Part shown: piece after piece, positions 28,860-37,273 of the stretch
Position numbering within the stretch: position 1 is the first letter of the stretch
How the letters are laid out: every line of letters begins with the position of its first letter
Assembly: GCA_022824305.1 (NCBI GenBank)
Contig: JAJEAD010000011.1
Coordinates: forward strand, 248,001-312,000
DNA: 64,000 nucleotides
Source: Gammaproteobacteria bacterium
Lineage (GTDB): Bacteria > Pseudomonadota > Gammaproteobacteria > HK1
Direction: 5' to 3'
Notes under the pieces: model-generated
What the model saw: only the letters and a program-made list of their open reading frames with translations
Told to the model about the DNA's origin: nothing
The model's database searches: none
Translations under genes and position numbers: made by a program

Positions 28860-29735
28860 ATGAGCCGGGACCGGGGCGAGATCACGGTGCGGGTCTTCCG
28901 CTACGACCCGGAGCGCGACGATGCGCCGCGCTACGAGGTCCACCGCCTGCCGCGCCGTCCGCACATGCGCGTGCTCGACGCGCTCAACCTCGTCTACGAG
29001 GAAGCCCCCGACAGCCTTGCCCACCGCTGGTACTGCGGCACCAAGAAGTGCGGGGAGTGCGCGCTCAGCGTCAACGGCGCGCCGCAGCTCGGCTGCTGGG
29101 AGCCCGCCCTCGACGAAATGACGTGCGAGCCGCTCACCAACTTCCCCATCGTCCGGGACCTCGTGGTCGACACCGCGCCCTACGAGCGGCTCATCATGGA
29201 GCTTCGGCCTTTCCTCTCCCGCAGCGTGCGGCCCGCCTTCCCCGAGCGCCTCCCGCACGCCGGGATGGCCGCCGCCCACCGCCTGTCGAAGTGCATCGAG
29301 TGCAACGTGTGCACTGCCGCCGTCGCGGTGAAGAGCATCGATGCCGCGGGCGTCAACTGGTGGGGCTGGCCCGGGCCCGCCGCCCTGGTGCGCTTCGCCC
29401 GCTTCGCCCTCGACCCCCGCGACGAGACCGAGCGCAGCGATCTCGCCCGGCGCGCCGGCCTCGCCGGGTTCCCGGACTTCCCCTCGCTGGCGGGCATCTG
29501 CCCCCAGGGCATCGACATCGCCGCCGACGCCCTCGCTCCGGCGCGGCGCGCGCTCTTCGGCGAGATCCCGCCGCCCCCGGCCGCTCCCGAGATGCGGCGC
29601 GTGTTCGTGATCGCGCGCGGCTTCAGCGCCTTTCTGAACCTGAGCGAGGCGCTCCACCGGGAGCTCTGCGCCGCCGGGGCGCTCGAGCCGCTTGCCGTCG
29701 ACGGCATCGACCGCGCCTTCCGGCTCACACTCTGA
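28860..29735 (+). CDS. Iron-sulfur subunit, SdhB/FrdB-like with reduced cluster set
   Basis: A 291-residue partner of the preceding flavoprotein. The N-terminal ferredoxin domain carries a [2Fe-2S] site, C59, C64, C67 and C79. The C-terminal domain keeps C145-x2-C148-x2-C151 plus C214 in GICPQG, enough for one [4Fe-4S] cluster; the extra cysteines for the [3Fe-4S] and second cluster of normal SdhB are missing. Electrons probably pass from the flavoprotein to an unknown carrier. The usual quinone-linked role is therefore doubtful. The gene is in operon with the flavoprotein. Confidence 0.85.
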   Translation: MSRDRGEITVRVFRYDPERDDAPRYEVHRLPRRPHMRVLDALNLVYEEAPDSLAHRWYCGTKKCGECALSVNGAPQLGCWEPALDEMTCEPLTNFPIVRDLVVDTAPYERLIMELRPFLSRSVRPAFPERLPHAGMAAAHRLSKCIECNVCTAAVAVKSIDAAGVNWWGWPGPAALVRFARFALDPRDETERSDLARRAGLAGFPDFPSLAGICPQGIDIAADALAPARRALFGEIPPPPAAPEMRRVFVIARGFSAFLNLSEALHRELCAAGALEPLAVDGIDRAFRLTL

Positions 29736-29778
29736 ACGCCGCCCGCCGCCCTGCCGCGCCCCGAGGAGACGACACCCC

Positions 29779-30468
29779 ATGTCCGACCCGAGCTTCCCCG
29801 GTATCCGCGCCTGCGTCTTCGACGCCTACGGCACCCTCTTCGACGTGCACTCCGCGGTCGGCCGGCACCGCGAGCGGGTCGGCAGCCAGGCCGACGCGGC
29901 CTCCGCCACGTGGCGCGCCAAGCAGCTCGAGTACACCTGGCAGCGCTCGCTCATGGACCGCTACGTCGATTTCCGGCAGGTCACCGCCGACGCGCTCGAC
30001 TACGCGCTGGAAGCCCACGGCATCGACGATGCCGCACTGCGCGCCGACCTCCTCCACTCCTACCTCGCGCTGGACTGCTACCCCGAGGTTCCCGGCGTGC
30101 TGCGCGCGCTCCGGGAGGCCGGGATGCGCAACGCCATCCTCTCGAACGGATCGCCGGCGATGCTGGAGGCGGCGGTGGAGAGCGCCGGCATCGGGCACCT
30201 GCTCGACGCGGTGATCTCGGTGGACTCGCTCGGCGTCTACAAGCCGGCGATGGCGGTCTACCGCCTCGTCCTCGACCGGCTGGGCGTGGGGCGGGGCCAG
30301 GTGAGCTTTCAGTCCTCGAACGCCTGGGACGCCGCCGCCGCCGCGACCTTCGGCTTCCGGGTGGTGTGGTGCAACCGCTTCGGGCAGCCTCCCGAGCGCC
30401 TCCCCGACGCCCCGCACGCCGAGATCCCGACCCTCGAGGGCCTGCCCGCCATCGTCCTCCCCGACTGA
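29779..30468 (+). CDS. Haloacid dehalogenase, type II (HAD superfamily)
   Basis: A 229-residue HAD hydrolase that replaces halogen by hydroxyl in 2-haloacids such as chloroacetate. The nucleophile is D15 in FDAYGTLFD; ILSNGSPAML holds motif II, VYKPAMAVYRL motif III, and FQSSNAWDAAAAATFGF motif IV, with the SSNAWD pattern typical of true L-2-haloacid dehalogenases. The ATG at 29779 has an AGGAG ribosome site 10 bases upstream. It follows the flavoprotein/iron-sulfur genes by 43 bases, suggesting a joint pathway. Confidence 0.9.
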   Translation: MSDPSFPGIRACVFDAYGTLFDVHSAVGRHRERVGSQADAASATWRAKQLEYTWQRSLMDRYVDFRQVTADALDYALEAHGIDDAALRADLLHSYLALDCYPEVPGVLRALREAGMRNAILSNGSPAMLEAAVESAGIGHLLDAVISVDSLGVYKPAMAVYRLVLDRLGVGRGQVSFQSSNAWDAAAAATFGFRVVWCNRFGQPPERLPDAPHAEIPTLEGLPAIVLPD

Positions 30469-30514
30469 CCTTGGGGGACTTCCCGAGATCAGGACCTCAA
30501 AGTCGGTTCTGTTC

Positions 30515-30741
30515 CTACTCGAAGCCCTGGTTCGTGAACTTCAGCGTCCGGCTATTCCCGGTGTCCGTGCGGACCACGTAATCCGAAAGCCCGACGGCAC
30601 CACCGCGCCGATATCCGGGGCAACCGTGACGTTGGCTCCCACCAGGCCGGAGAGGTGTGAGATGACCTCGTCGGCGATGCGGCTCGCGTCCCGCCCCACG
30701 CGCTTCGAGTCGAGCGGCACGGACCCATGGAAGCGCCCAGG
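30515..30741 (-). pseudogene. Frameshifted C-terminal relic of a DUF499-type ATPase
   Basis: On the minus strand, GRFHGSVPLDSKRVGRDASR with IADEVISHLSGLVGANVTV reads in one frame. After an indel around 30590-30605, a second frame reads LSDYVVRTDTGNSRTLKF and ends at the TAG of 30515-30517. Joined, these match the C-terminus I recall for large DUF499 ATP-binding proteins, which occur with DNA methylases and helicases in restriction-like clusters. Only about 75 residues remain, next to hicB, so this is debris of a lost defence-type locus. Confidence 0.55.
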
Positions 30742-30796
30742 CTGGGTCGTCGCTGGAGGCGCGTCCAAAGGCACCGTCGTCTTCCCGTCTGCCGGC

Positions 30797-31228
30797 CTAT
30801 GCAGCCTGCGACGCGATGACGAGTCGTTGTCCGAGCGCATGCAGCGCCGCTTCGACCTGACCGATATGCGAACGGTGGTCCAGGTCGATGAGACGCCGGA
30901 CTGCGCCCTCGCTGACTCCCAGCCGTTCGGCGAGCGCGGTGTTGCCGATGCCTTCCGCACGCATCGCGCAGTACAGAGCTGACTTGGCGGCAACGAGGGC
31001 GGGAAGCGGAACGGTCACCCGCCTGCGCCCCGGCGACGGCCGTGGGATGATGCGTCGGGCCTGGATGTACCCGCCGAGGGCAGCGATGAGACAGTCCTCG
31101 GCTTCCGCCAGTGCCTCCTCTTCCGTTGCGCCCTCGGTCAGCGCTTCCGGAATGTCCGGGAACGAGACGAGAATCGAACCGTCCTTCTGCTTCTCCAGGT
31201 TCACCGGATATGCCAGGCGTCGTGCCAC
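30797..31228 (-). CDS. hicB: HicB-family antitoxin
   Basis: A 143-residue antitoxin. The N-terminal HicB fold reads YPVNLEKQKDGSILVSFPDI with EGATEEEALAEAEDCL (about 7-46). The C-terminal DNA-binding helix-turn-helix is GIGNTALAERLGVSEGAVRRL (about 93-113). It blocks the HicA RNase and represses its own operon. It lies 18 bases downstream of hicA on the same strand. The palindrome at 31466-31481 is a probable operator. A DUF499-like relic directly follows. Confidence 0.92.
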   Translation of the reverse strand: MARRLAYPVNLEKQKDGSILVSFPDIPEALTEGATEEEALAEAEDCLIAALGGYIQARRIIPRPSPGRRRVTVPLPALVAAKSALYCAMRAEGIGNTALAERLGVSEGAVRRLIDLDHRSHIGQVEAALHALGQRLVIASQAA

Positions 31229-31246
31229 TCTTCCCTCCCCGGGGCC

Positions 31247-31459
31247 TCAGATATCGTCTCGGGTCAGCCGAAGCTGCCGAAGCATGGCCGTCAGCAGTCC
31301 CGGACTGATTTCCTTGCGGCGGTTCTTGACCGTAGTGAAGCGATCCCCCAAATGCAGGCGCCCGTGACTTCCCTTGCCCCTGCGAGGCTCAAATCGTACC
31401 GGGATGCTGCGCTCCCGACCCAGTTTACGGACGCGCCTGACGAACTCGTCGCCGGTCAT
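31247..31459 (-). CDS. hicA: HicA-family mRNA interferase toxin
   Basis: A 70-residue toxin of the double-stranded-RNA-binding fold that cleaves mRNA. The catalytic histidine is H32 in RGKGSHGRLHL, followed by the NRRKEISPGLLTAMLRQLRL helix that closes the family domain. The motif is complete, so the toxin is likely active. It is the first gene of hicA-hicB, with a 16-base palindrome six bases before its ATG. Confidence 0.9.
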   Translation of the reverse strand: MTGDEFVRRVRKLGRERSIPVRFEPRRGKGSHGRLHLGDRFTTVKNRRKEISPGLLTAMLRQLRLTRDDI

Positions 31460-31465
31460 GATAGA

Positions 31466-31481
31466 CGTACAGATATGTACG
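31466..31481. promoter_or_regulatory. Palindromic operator of hicAB
   Basis: A perfect inverted repeat, CGTACA-GATA-TGTACG, ends six bases before the hicA start codon. HicB proteins with helix-turn-helix tails bind such operators to autoregulate. Placement over the 5' leader fits this; binding is inferred. Confidence 0.6.
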
Positions 31482-31785
31482 AGGCAAGCTCACTCGGTGT
31501 GGACTGCAGCGCATCGGGCAGCGCCACACTGGATCCCGGTCCCGATTCCGAATCGACGCGGGAACGTGTGTAACCTCGTAGCGTCGGGCCTCTCGCTATC
31601 TTGCGGTGCCGCTCCTATGGTGCCGGCACTCGGTCGAAGAATGATAGCCGCTCTGCGCGTTTAGGCGATTGCATTCGGACGGTAGTGAGCAGCCTTCTCA
31701 ATCCCGCGCCGGGTGCTCCCGATTCCGGCTGCGGGGCGAGTATGATCCGGCCGGCGGGAGGGCGCCCGCACGCAAGGAGAGGCAG
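31482..31785. other. Intergenic stretch between hicAB and the TauD gene
   Basis: About 300 bases holding the divergent promoters of hicAB (minus) and the TauD-like gene (plus). I see no further gene and no convincing paired -35/-10 elements. Confidence 0.4.
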
Positions 31786-32613
31786 ATGCGCAACGACACG
31801 ATCGAGTTCATCCCCCTCACCCGCAACATCGGCGCGGAGGTGCACGGCGTCGACCTGCGCGAACCGCTCGATGACGAGTCCTTCCGCATCCTGCGCGGCG
31901 GGTTGCTCGAGCACCTCGTCCTCTTCTTTCGGGATCAGGACATCGACCACGAGCAGCACGTGTGCTTCGGGCAGCGCTTCGGCGAGCTGCACATCCACCC
32001 TTCCGCGCCCTGCGTGGACGGGCGGCCGGAGCTCATGAAGATCCACGCCGACGCGACCTCGCCCTTCGCCGAAGGCACGACCTGGCACTCCGACGTGAGC
32101 TGCGACGAGGAGCCGCCGATGGCGAGCATCCTGCACCTGTCGACGGTGCCCTCGGTCGGAGGCGACACGCTGTTTGCGAGCATGTACGCGGCCTACGATG
32201 CGCTCTCCGACACGATGAAGGAGATCCTCGACCCGCTCGAAGCGCTGCATACGGCCGACATTCACCGGGGCCGCTACGAGCAGATCGGCGGAGGTCTCCG
32301 CCGGGAGAAGCACCCCGAGGCGGTGCACCCGGTCATCCGCACCCACCCCGGGACCGGCCGCAAGCTCATCTACGTCAACGGGGCCTTCACCCAGAGCATT
32401 CTGGGGATGAGGAAGGCGGAGAGCGACGCGCTGCTGGGCTTCCTCTACGCACACATCGCCAATCCGCAGTTCCACTGCCGCTTCCGGTGGCGGAAGAACT
32501 CCATCGCGATGTGGGACAACCGCTGCACACAGCACCACGCGACCTGGGACTACTATCCCGAGACCCGGAGCGGGGTGCGGGTGACGGTCAAGGGCGATCG
32601 GCCCTTTCACTGA
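31786..32613 (+). CDS. TauD/TfdA-family 2-oxoglutarate dioxygenase
   Basis: A 275-residue iron oxygenase of the taurine dioxygenase family, which hydroxylates sulfonates, aryloxy acids or similar compounds next to the leaving group. The iron motif is H101-S-D103 in TTWHSDVSCDEEPP, with the distal histidine in NRCTQHHATWDYYPE and the 2OG arginine in SGVRVTVKG. The ATG at 31786 has an AGGAGAGGC ribosome site; the frame extends upstream without homology. The RCTQH wording is the typical C-terminal block. The substrate is unknown. Confidence 0.92.
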   Translation: MRNDTIEFIPLTRNIGAEVHGVDLREPLDDESFRILRGGLLEHLVLFFRDQDIDHEQHVCFGQRFGELHIHPSAPCVDGRPELMKIHADATSPFAEGTTWHSDVSCDEEPPMASILHLSTVPSVGGDTLFASMYAAYDALSDTMKEILDPLEALHTADIHRGRYEQIGGGLRREKHPEAVHPVIRTHPGTGRKLIYVNGAFTQSILGMRKAESDALLGFLYAHIANPQFHCRFRWRKNSIAMWDNRCTQHHATWDYYPETRSGVRVTVKGDRPFH

Positions 32614-32670
32614 CTTCGGACCCGAGCTCCCTTCATCTCCCGAAGCCGCTGCGGGGGAATGCGGCGTGGA

Positions 32671-32693
32671 TCACGGGAGCCCCGCCCCCGTGA
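32671..32693. terminator. Hairpin between convergent genes
   Basis: TCACGGG and CCCGTGA pair over a nine-base loop, between the ends of the TauD-like gene (plus) and an SDR gene (minus). There is no T-tract on either side, so intrinsic termination is uncertain. Confidence 0.35.
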
Positions 32694-32696
32694 GCG

Positions 32697-33464
32697 TCAA
32701 GGCAGGGTCACGAGCCCGCCGGAGACGACATAGGTCTGTCCCGTAATGAACCCCGCGGCGTCGCTGAGCAGGAAGCAGGTGAGCTCGGCGATGTCATCCG
32801 GAGTGCCGGTACGGCGCGCGGGTGTGCTCTCCACGATCCGCCGCCGCATCTCGTCGCTCATGTCCTTCGTCATGTCGGTATCGATCAGACCCGGCGCGAC
32901 GCAGTTGACGCGGATTGCCGGGCCGAATGCAGTGGCGCAGTTGCGTGCGAACCCGATGACCGCGGATTTGGACGTGCCGTACGCGATCAGCCGGTCCGGC
33001 CGCAAGGTGCTCGGCGCCAGGCCGTTTATCGAGGAGATGCAGACGATCCGCCCGTCGCCCCGGGCCAGCATGGCTTCCCGGGCGCGCCACACGCAGTGAA
33101 AGGTGCCGTCCAGGTTGACCGACAGGATGCGGCGCCAGAGCTCGACGGGCATGTCCACATCGTCCCGAAACGAGGCGATGCCGGCGTTTGTGACCAGCAG
33201 GTCGACCGGACCCCGGTCGGCCTCGATGCCCAGGAACATCGCGTCGGTCTCTTCCAGGGAAGAGACATCGGCCCCGTAGATGCCTCCGCCGCCGCCGTCG
33301 GCCCGGATCTGCGCAAGCGTCTCCGCCGCGGCCTCTTCGCTCGACGAGTAGTTGATTGCCACCCATGCGCCGGCCCGCGCGAGGCGCCGGCAGATCGCGC
33401 GACCGATACCCCGCGAGCCGCCGGTGACCAGCGCCACGCGTCCCGAAAGGTCTCTGTCGGTCAC
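32697..33464 (-). CDS. Short-chain dehydrogenase/reductase (FabG-like)
   Basis: A 255-residue classical SDR. ALVTGGSRGIGRAICRRL is the NADP-binding loop, TNAGIA follows, the catalytic serine is in VCISSINGL and YGTSKSAVIGFARN holds tyrosine and lysine. The C-terminal ITGQTYVVSGGLVTLP is typical. The GTG at 33464 has a strong GGAGG site five bases upstream. FabG-like sequence does not prove a fatty-acid role; no fab genes are near. It is convergent with the TauD-like gene. Confidence 0.9.
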   Translation of the reverse strand: MTDRDLSGRVALVTGGSRGIGRAICRRLARAGAWVAINYSSSEEAAAETLAQIRADGGGGGIYGADVSSLEETDAMFLGIEADRGPVDLLVTNAGIASFRDDVDMPVELWRRILSVNLDGTFHCVWRAREAMLARGDGRIVCISSINGLAPSTLRPDRLIAYGTSKSAVIGFARNCATAFGPAIRVNCVAPGLIDTDMTKDMSDEMRRRIVESTPARRTGTPDDIAELTCFLLSDAAGFITGQTYVVSGGLVTLP

Positions 33465-33743
33465 CGATGCCTCCGTCTGCTTCGTGCGCCGCGTGTAGCG
33501 GCCGCAGCCCGCCGCCGGACGCGCCGCCGCCCTGTCCCGCTTCGACCCCGCTCAGAAGAAGGCCATCGCACGGATCTCGAAACTCTGTCGAGACAGCGCG
33601 TTCACAGGCGTGATCGGGTCCTCGAAGGCGGTGTGGCGCTTGCAGCGCACCCGGCTATCCGTTGTCGACAGAGCAGGCCAATGCCGCACGCACGCCGCCC
33701 ATCGTTCACCGCCCTCCTCGCCCTGAGCCGCGCCCGGTGAGGT

Positions 33744-34388
33744 TCAGGCGGCTTCGGACACCGTGAAGCCCTCGCCCACGTGGGTCTCCTTCCACCAGGG
33801 CGCCGTCTCGATCCGCTCCGACATCCACCGCACGAGGTTGGCGTGGTTCTCGAGCGGCAGCTTCTGCCAGGCGTGGAGGTGCATCGGCGCCGCCACGACC
33901 ACGTCGGCGATGGTCGGATGGTCGCCGCAGACGTAGGCGCTCCCGCCCAGACGCGCATCGAGGATGCCGGCCAGCTTGTGGAAGTTCGCCGCCTCGCCGT
34001 CGAGCACGGACTGGTCCGTCGAGTCGCCCAGGAGCGGCTTGACGCAGTTCTCGACCAGGAACACGTAGCAGCTCGGGAACCAGGCGCCGCACTCCCACAG
34101 GAGCCAGCGGTTCACGTCGGCCCGGGTCACGAGGTCCGTCGGATAGGCGCTCGCGTTGCCCACCTTGTCGGCGGCGTACTGCAGGATTGCGTTCGATTCC
34201 CACAGGACCAGGCCGCCGTCGCGCAGGGCCGGGAGCGCAGCGTTGGGATTGATCGCCACGAACTCCGGGTTCTTCTGCTCGCCCTGGAAGTAGTCGACCT
34301 TGGTAAGCGTGTAGTCCGCGCCAATCAGCTTGAGACCGGCCAGGACCTTCCGACAGTTGACGGTAATCGGATCGGCAAGAATTTCCAT
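33744..34388 (-). CDS. Glutathione S-transferase family protein
   Basis: A 214-residue GST. The thioredoxin domain begins EILADPITVNCRKVLAGL, with NPNAALPALRDGGLVLWESN as the glutathione-binding segment (WESNAILQY). The helical domain contains YVCGDHPTIADVVVAAPMH. A GGGAGG site lies before the ATG at 34388; the upstream frame to 34892 has no homology. It stands alone, with 280-290-base gaps on both sides that hold no recognisable gene. The substrate is unknown. Confidence 0.9.
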   Translation of the reverse strand: MEILADPITVNCRKVLAGLKLIGADYTLTKVDYFQGEQKNPEFVAINPNAALPALRDGGLVLWESNAILQYAADKVGNASAYPTDLVTRADVNRWLLWECGAWFPSCYVFLVENCVKPLLGDSTDQSVLDGEAANFHKLAGILDARLGGSAYVCGDHPTIADVVVAAPMHLHAWQKLPLENHANLVRWMSERIETAPWWKETHVGEGFTVSEAA

Positions 34389-34676
34389 CGTTTCCTCCCA
34401 TGCTGCGCCGGATCGCGGCAACGCCGACCGCCGGCCCGAATTCCTGCTCATTCGAGTATGCCTCTTGTAACGGTGACTGTCACAGTGAATCGCGGTACGG
34501 CATGAGGCGCGACCTGACGACGAGCGGACGGAACCGGGCCGAAGAGAGCGCCGGGACGTAGCACGGACGATGCCGTTGCATCGCCGCCGCCCTTGGGTGA
34601 AGGTGGCGCAATGAGCTGCATCTCGAGCGCATCCGGCGGCGCGGTGCAGCGTCGTGACCAAAGATGAGGGCTTCGC

Positions 34677-36026
34677 GTGAGTGAACACTACGACCTGATC
34701 CTGAGCGGCGGCACGGTCTTCACCCCCTCGGGCGAGGCCGCGACCGACGTCGGGGTGCGCGAGGGGCGCATCGCGGCGATCGGCGACCTCGGCGGCGCGG
34801 ACGCGGCCGGGACCCTGCCCTGCTCGGGCCTCCACGTCCTGCCGGGAGTCATCGACACGCAGGTCCACTTCCGGGAGCCGGGGGCGGAGCACAAGGAAGA
34901 CCTGGCGAGCGGGAGCGCGTCGGCGGTGGCGGGCGGCGTCACCGCGGTGTTCGAGATGCCCAACACCAATCCGCTAACCGCCACCGCGGAGGCCCTGGAC
35001 GACAAGCTGCGCCGCGCGCGGGGGCGCATGTGGTGCGACCATGCCTTCTACGCCGGCGCCACCGGCGACAACGCCGAGGCCCTCCGCGAACTCGAGCTCC
35101 GGCCCGGCTGCTGCGGGATCAAGGTCTTCATGGGTTCGAGCACCGGAGACCTCCTCGTTCCGGACGACGAGGGGGTGGCCGCGGTACTCGCCAGCGGCCG
35201 GCGCCGCGTCGCGGTGCACGCGGAGGACGAGCCGCGCATGCGCGAGCGGCATCATCTCGTGGCGGGCGGCGCACCCGTCGCCATGCACCCGGAGTGGCGC
35301 GATGTCGAGACCGCGCTCCGCGCGACGCGCCGCCTGGTGGCGCTCGCCGAGCGCCACTCGAGGCCGGTTCACGTGCTCCACGTCACCACCGCCGACGAGA
35401 TGCGCTTTCTCGCCGAGCACCGGCGCCTGGCCACGGTCGAGACCACCCCGCAGCACCTGACCCTCAGCGCCCCGGAGTGCTACGAGCGCCTCGGCGCCCT
35501 CGCCCAGATGAATCCGCCGATCCGCGATGTGCGCCATACCGAGGGCCTGTGGGAAGCGGTGCGGGACGGCGTGGTGGATGTCATCGGCTCCGACCACGCG
35601 CCGCACACCCTGGAGGAGAAGGCGAAGCCCTACCCCGGGAGCCCGAGCGGCATGGGCGGCGTGCAGACCCTGGTTCCGCTCCTCCTTCACCACGCCCATG
35701 AGGGACGGCTGAGCCTCGCGCGATTCGTGGACCTGACCTCCGGCGGACCCGCCCGCATCTTCAACATCGCGGGCAAGGGCCGCATCGCGCTCGGCTACGA
35801 CGCGGACTTCACGGTGGTCGACCTGAGCGCAGCGCGCACCATCGAGAACAGATGGCTCCGGAGCCGGTCGGGGTGGACGCCCTTCGACGGCATGCGAGTG
35901 CGGGGCTGGCCGATCGCGACCGTCGTGCGCGGACGAGTGGCGATGCGCGACGACGAGCTGCTCGGCCCGCCCCGGGGCCGGCCCGTCGCCTTCTGGGACT
36001 GCCACCCCGTGCCCGGAGAGTCCTGA
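34677..36026 (+). CDS. Dihydroorotase-family cyclic amidohydrolase
   Basis: A 449-residue TIM-barrel hydrolase, annotated by resemblance as dihydroorotase. Metal-site motif 1 reads DTQVHFREPG, where the usual first histidine of HxH is glutamine; I recall this in one long dihydroorotase-like subfamily. EMPNTNPLT, the carbamylated-lysine region KVFMGSSTG, the later metal histidines in HVLHVTTA, and GSDHAPHTLEEKAKPYPGSP are intact. It may act in pyrimidine synthesis or on a related cyclic ureide. The start is a GTG. No other pyr genes are near. Confidence 0.85.
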   Translation: MSEHYDLILSGGTVFTPSGEAATDVGVREGRIAAIGDLGGADAAGTLPCSGLHVLPGVIDTQVHFREPGAEHKEDLASGSASAVAGGVTAVFEMPNTNPLTATAEALDDKLRRARGRMWCDHAFYAGATGDNAEALRELELRPGCCGIKVFMGSSTGDLLVPDDEGVAAVLASGRRRVAVHAEDEPRMRERHHLVAGGAPVAMHPEWRDVETALRATRRLVALAERHSRPVHVLHVTTADEMRFLAEHRRLATVETTPQHLTLSAPECYERLGALAQMNPPIRDVRHTEGLWEAVRDGVVDVIGSDHAPHTLEEKAKPYPGSPSGMGGVQTLVPLLLHHAHEGRLSLARFVDLTSGGPARIFNIAGKGRIALGYDADFTVVDLSAARTIENRWLRSRSGWTPFDGMRVRGWPIATVVRGRVAMRDDELLGPPRGRPVAFWDCHPVPGES

Positions 36027-36231
36027 AGCAAGTCGAATCGGCAACCCGACGCCCGCGCGCGCCCCGACCCCGGATTCCGCCGTGCACGGTAGACTCGCGG
36101 GACGGGACTCGCATCCTTCTCCAGCCTTCGTGCGCCGTGCCGCGGGCGCGACGGACTGCCCGGTATCGCCCGACTTGGACGAGCCGAGGGCGCGGCGGCT
36201 AAGATTGGAGGGCGGCCGCACCCCCAATCCG

Positions 36232-36660
36232 ATGGACATCGACGAAATCACCGAGACCTTCGAGTTCTTCGACGACTGGGAGGATCGCTACCGCTACCTC
36301 ATCGAGCTCGGGCGTGATCTCGAAGGGCTCGACGACAGCGACAAGACGGAAGAGAACCGGGTCCAGGGCTGCGTGAGCAACGTGTGGCTCGTGACCTCGG
36401 AGGAGTCCGGCGATCCGGTACGGCTCGCATTCCGGGCCGACAGCGACGCCCACATCGTGCGGGGCCTGGTGGCGGTCCTGCTCGCCGCCTACTCCGGGCG
36501 CTCTCCGGAGCAGATCCTGGCTACCGACATCCGCAGCCTCTTCGAGCGGCTCGACCTCGCCTCCCACCTGAGCCCGAGCCGCAGCAACGGCTTCTTCGCC
36601 ATGGTCGAGCGCATCAAGGGCACCGCCCGGGGCTGGACGCAGAGCGCAAGCGCGGCCTGA
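36232..36660 (+). CDS. sufE: SufE-family sulfur acceptor
   Basis: A 142-residue protein that accepts persulfide sulfur from a cysteine desulfurase and passes it to Fe-S assembly. The acceptor cysteine is C47 in RVQGCVSNVWL. EITETFEFFDDWEDRYRYLI at the N-terminus and GRSPEQILATDIRSLFERLDL near the end are family blocks. The ATG at 36232 is chosen since the frame upstream lacks homology. No sufS or sufBCD lies close by, so it stands apart from its usual cluster. Confidence 0.93.
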   Translation: MDIDEITETFEFFDDWEDRYRYLIELGRDLEGLDDSDKTEENRVQGCVSNVWLVTSEESGDPVRLAFRADSDAHIVRGLVAVLLAAYSGRSPEQILATDIRSLFERLDLASHLSPSRSNGFFAMVERIKGTARGWTQSASAA

Positions 36661-36774
36661 AGCGCCGGATAAGCGGGACGGGGCCGCATTCGTTTCCCTC
36701 GCCCGCGCGAGGCGCCGCGATGCGCCCCCCGGGCCTCGCGGACACGAGACGCGTTCAGACCCGGGGCCGGTCAG

Positions 36775-37200
36775 TCAGCGGCGGTCCGTGTAGTTGTGCT
36801 CCAGCCGCTCGCGGCGCTCCTGGGCCTCCAGGCACAGCGTCGCGATGGGGCGCGCCTCGAGGCGCTCGATGCCGATGGGCTCGCCCGTCTCGTCGCAGAA
36901 CCCGTAGCTCTCGTCGTCGATACGCTTCAGCGCTTCTCCGATCTTGTTGAGCAGCTTGCGATAGCGGTCGCGGGTACGGAGCTCGAAGCTGATCTCCGTC
37001 TCGCGGCTCGCGCGCTCCGCATCGTCGCTCACGTCGCGCGCGGCCTCCCTCATCTGGTCGATGGTGTGCTGGGACTCCTCCAGCAACTCCTCGCGCCAGC
37101 CGAGCAGCTTCTGCCGGAAGTACTCCAGCTGCTTGGGGTTCATGTAGCGCTCGCGCTTGGCGGGCTTGTAGCCATTCGGCAGCTTGACTCGTTCGGACAT
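36775..37200 (-). CDS. dksA: RNA polymerase-binding transcription factor DksA
   Basis: A 141-residue global regulator that binds the secondary channel of RNA polymerase with ppGpp. Coiled-coil arms flank the acidic tip DVSDDAERAS (56-65). The globular domain reads YGFCDETGEPIGIERLEARP, then TLCLEAQERRERLE; only C102 and C123 of the four zinc cysteines remain, as in reduced-cysteine DksA forms of many proteobacteria. Zinc binding is thus doubtful. A good sigma70 promoter lies upstream (37246-37273). It is convergent with sufE. Confidence 0.93.
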   Translation of the reverse strand: MSERVKLPNGYKPAKRERYMNPKQLEYFRQKLLGWREELLEESQHTIDQMREAARDVSDDAERASRETEISFELRTRDRYRKLLNKIGEALKRIDDESYGFCDETGEPIGIERLEARPIATLCLEAQERRERLEHNYTDRR

Positions 37201-37245
37201 CTCTTGGGTACCGACGCGGGACCGTCCCGAATTGGAAAGCGCGCA

Positions 37246-37273
37246 AATTTACCGCACCCGCGTGACGGATCAA
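37246..37273 (-). promoter_or_regulatory. Sigma70 promoter of dksA
   Basis: On the minus strand TTGATC and TAAATT are separated by 16 bases, 46 bases upstream of the dksA start. Sequence and spacing are close to consensus. This AT-rich patch stands out in high-GC DNA. Confidence 0.6.
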
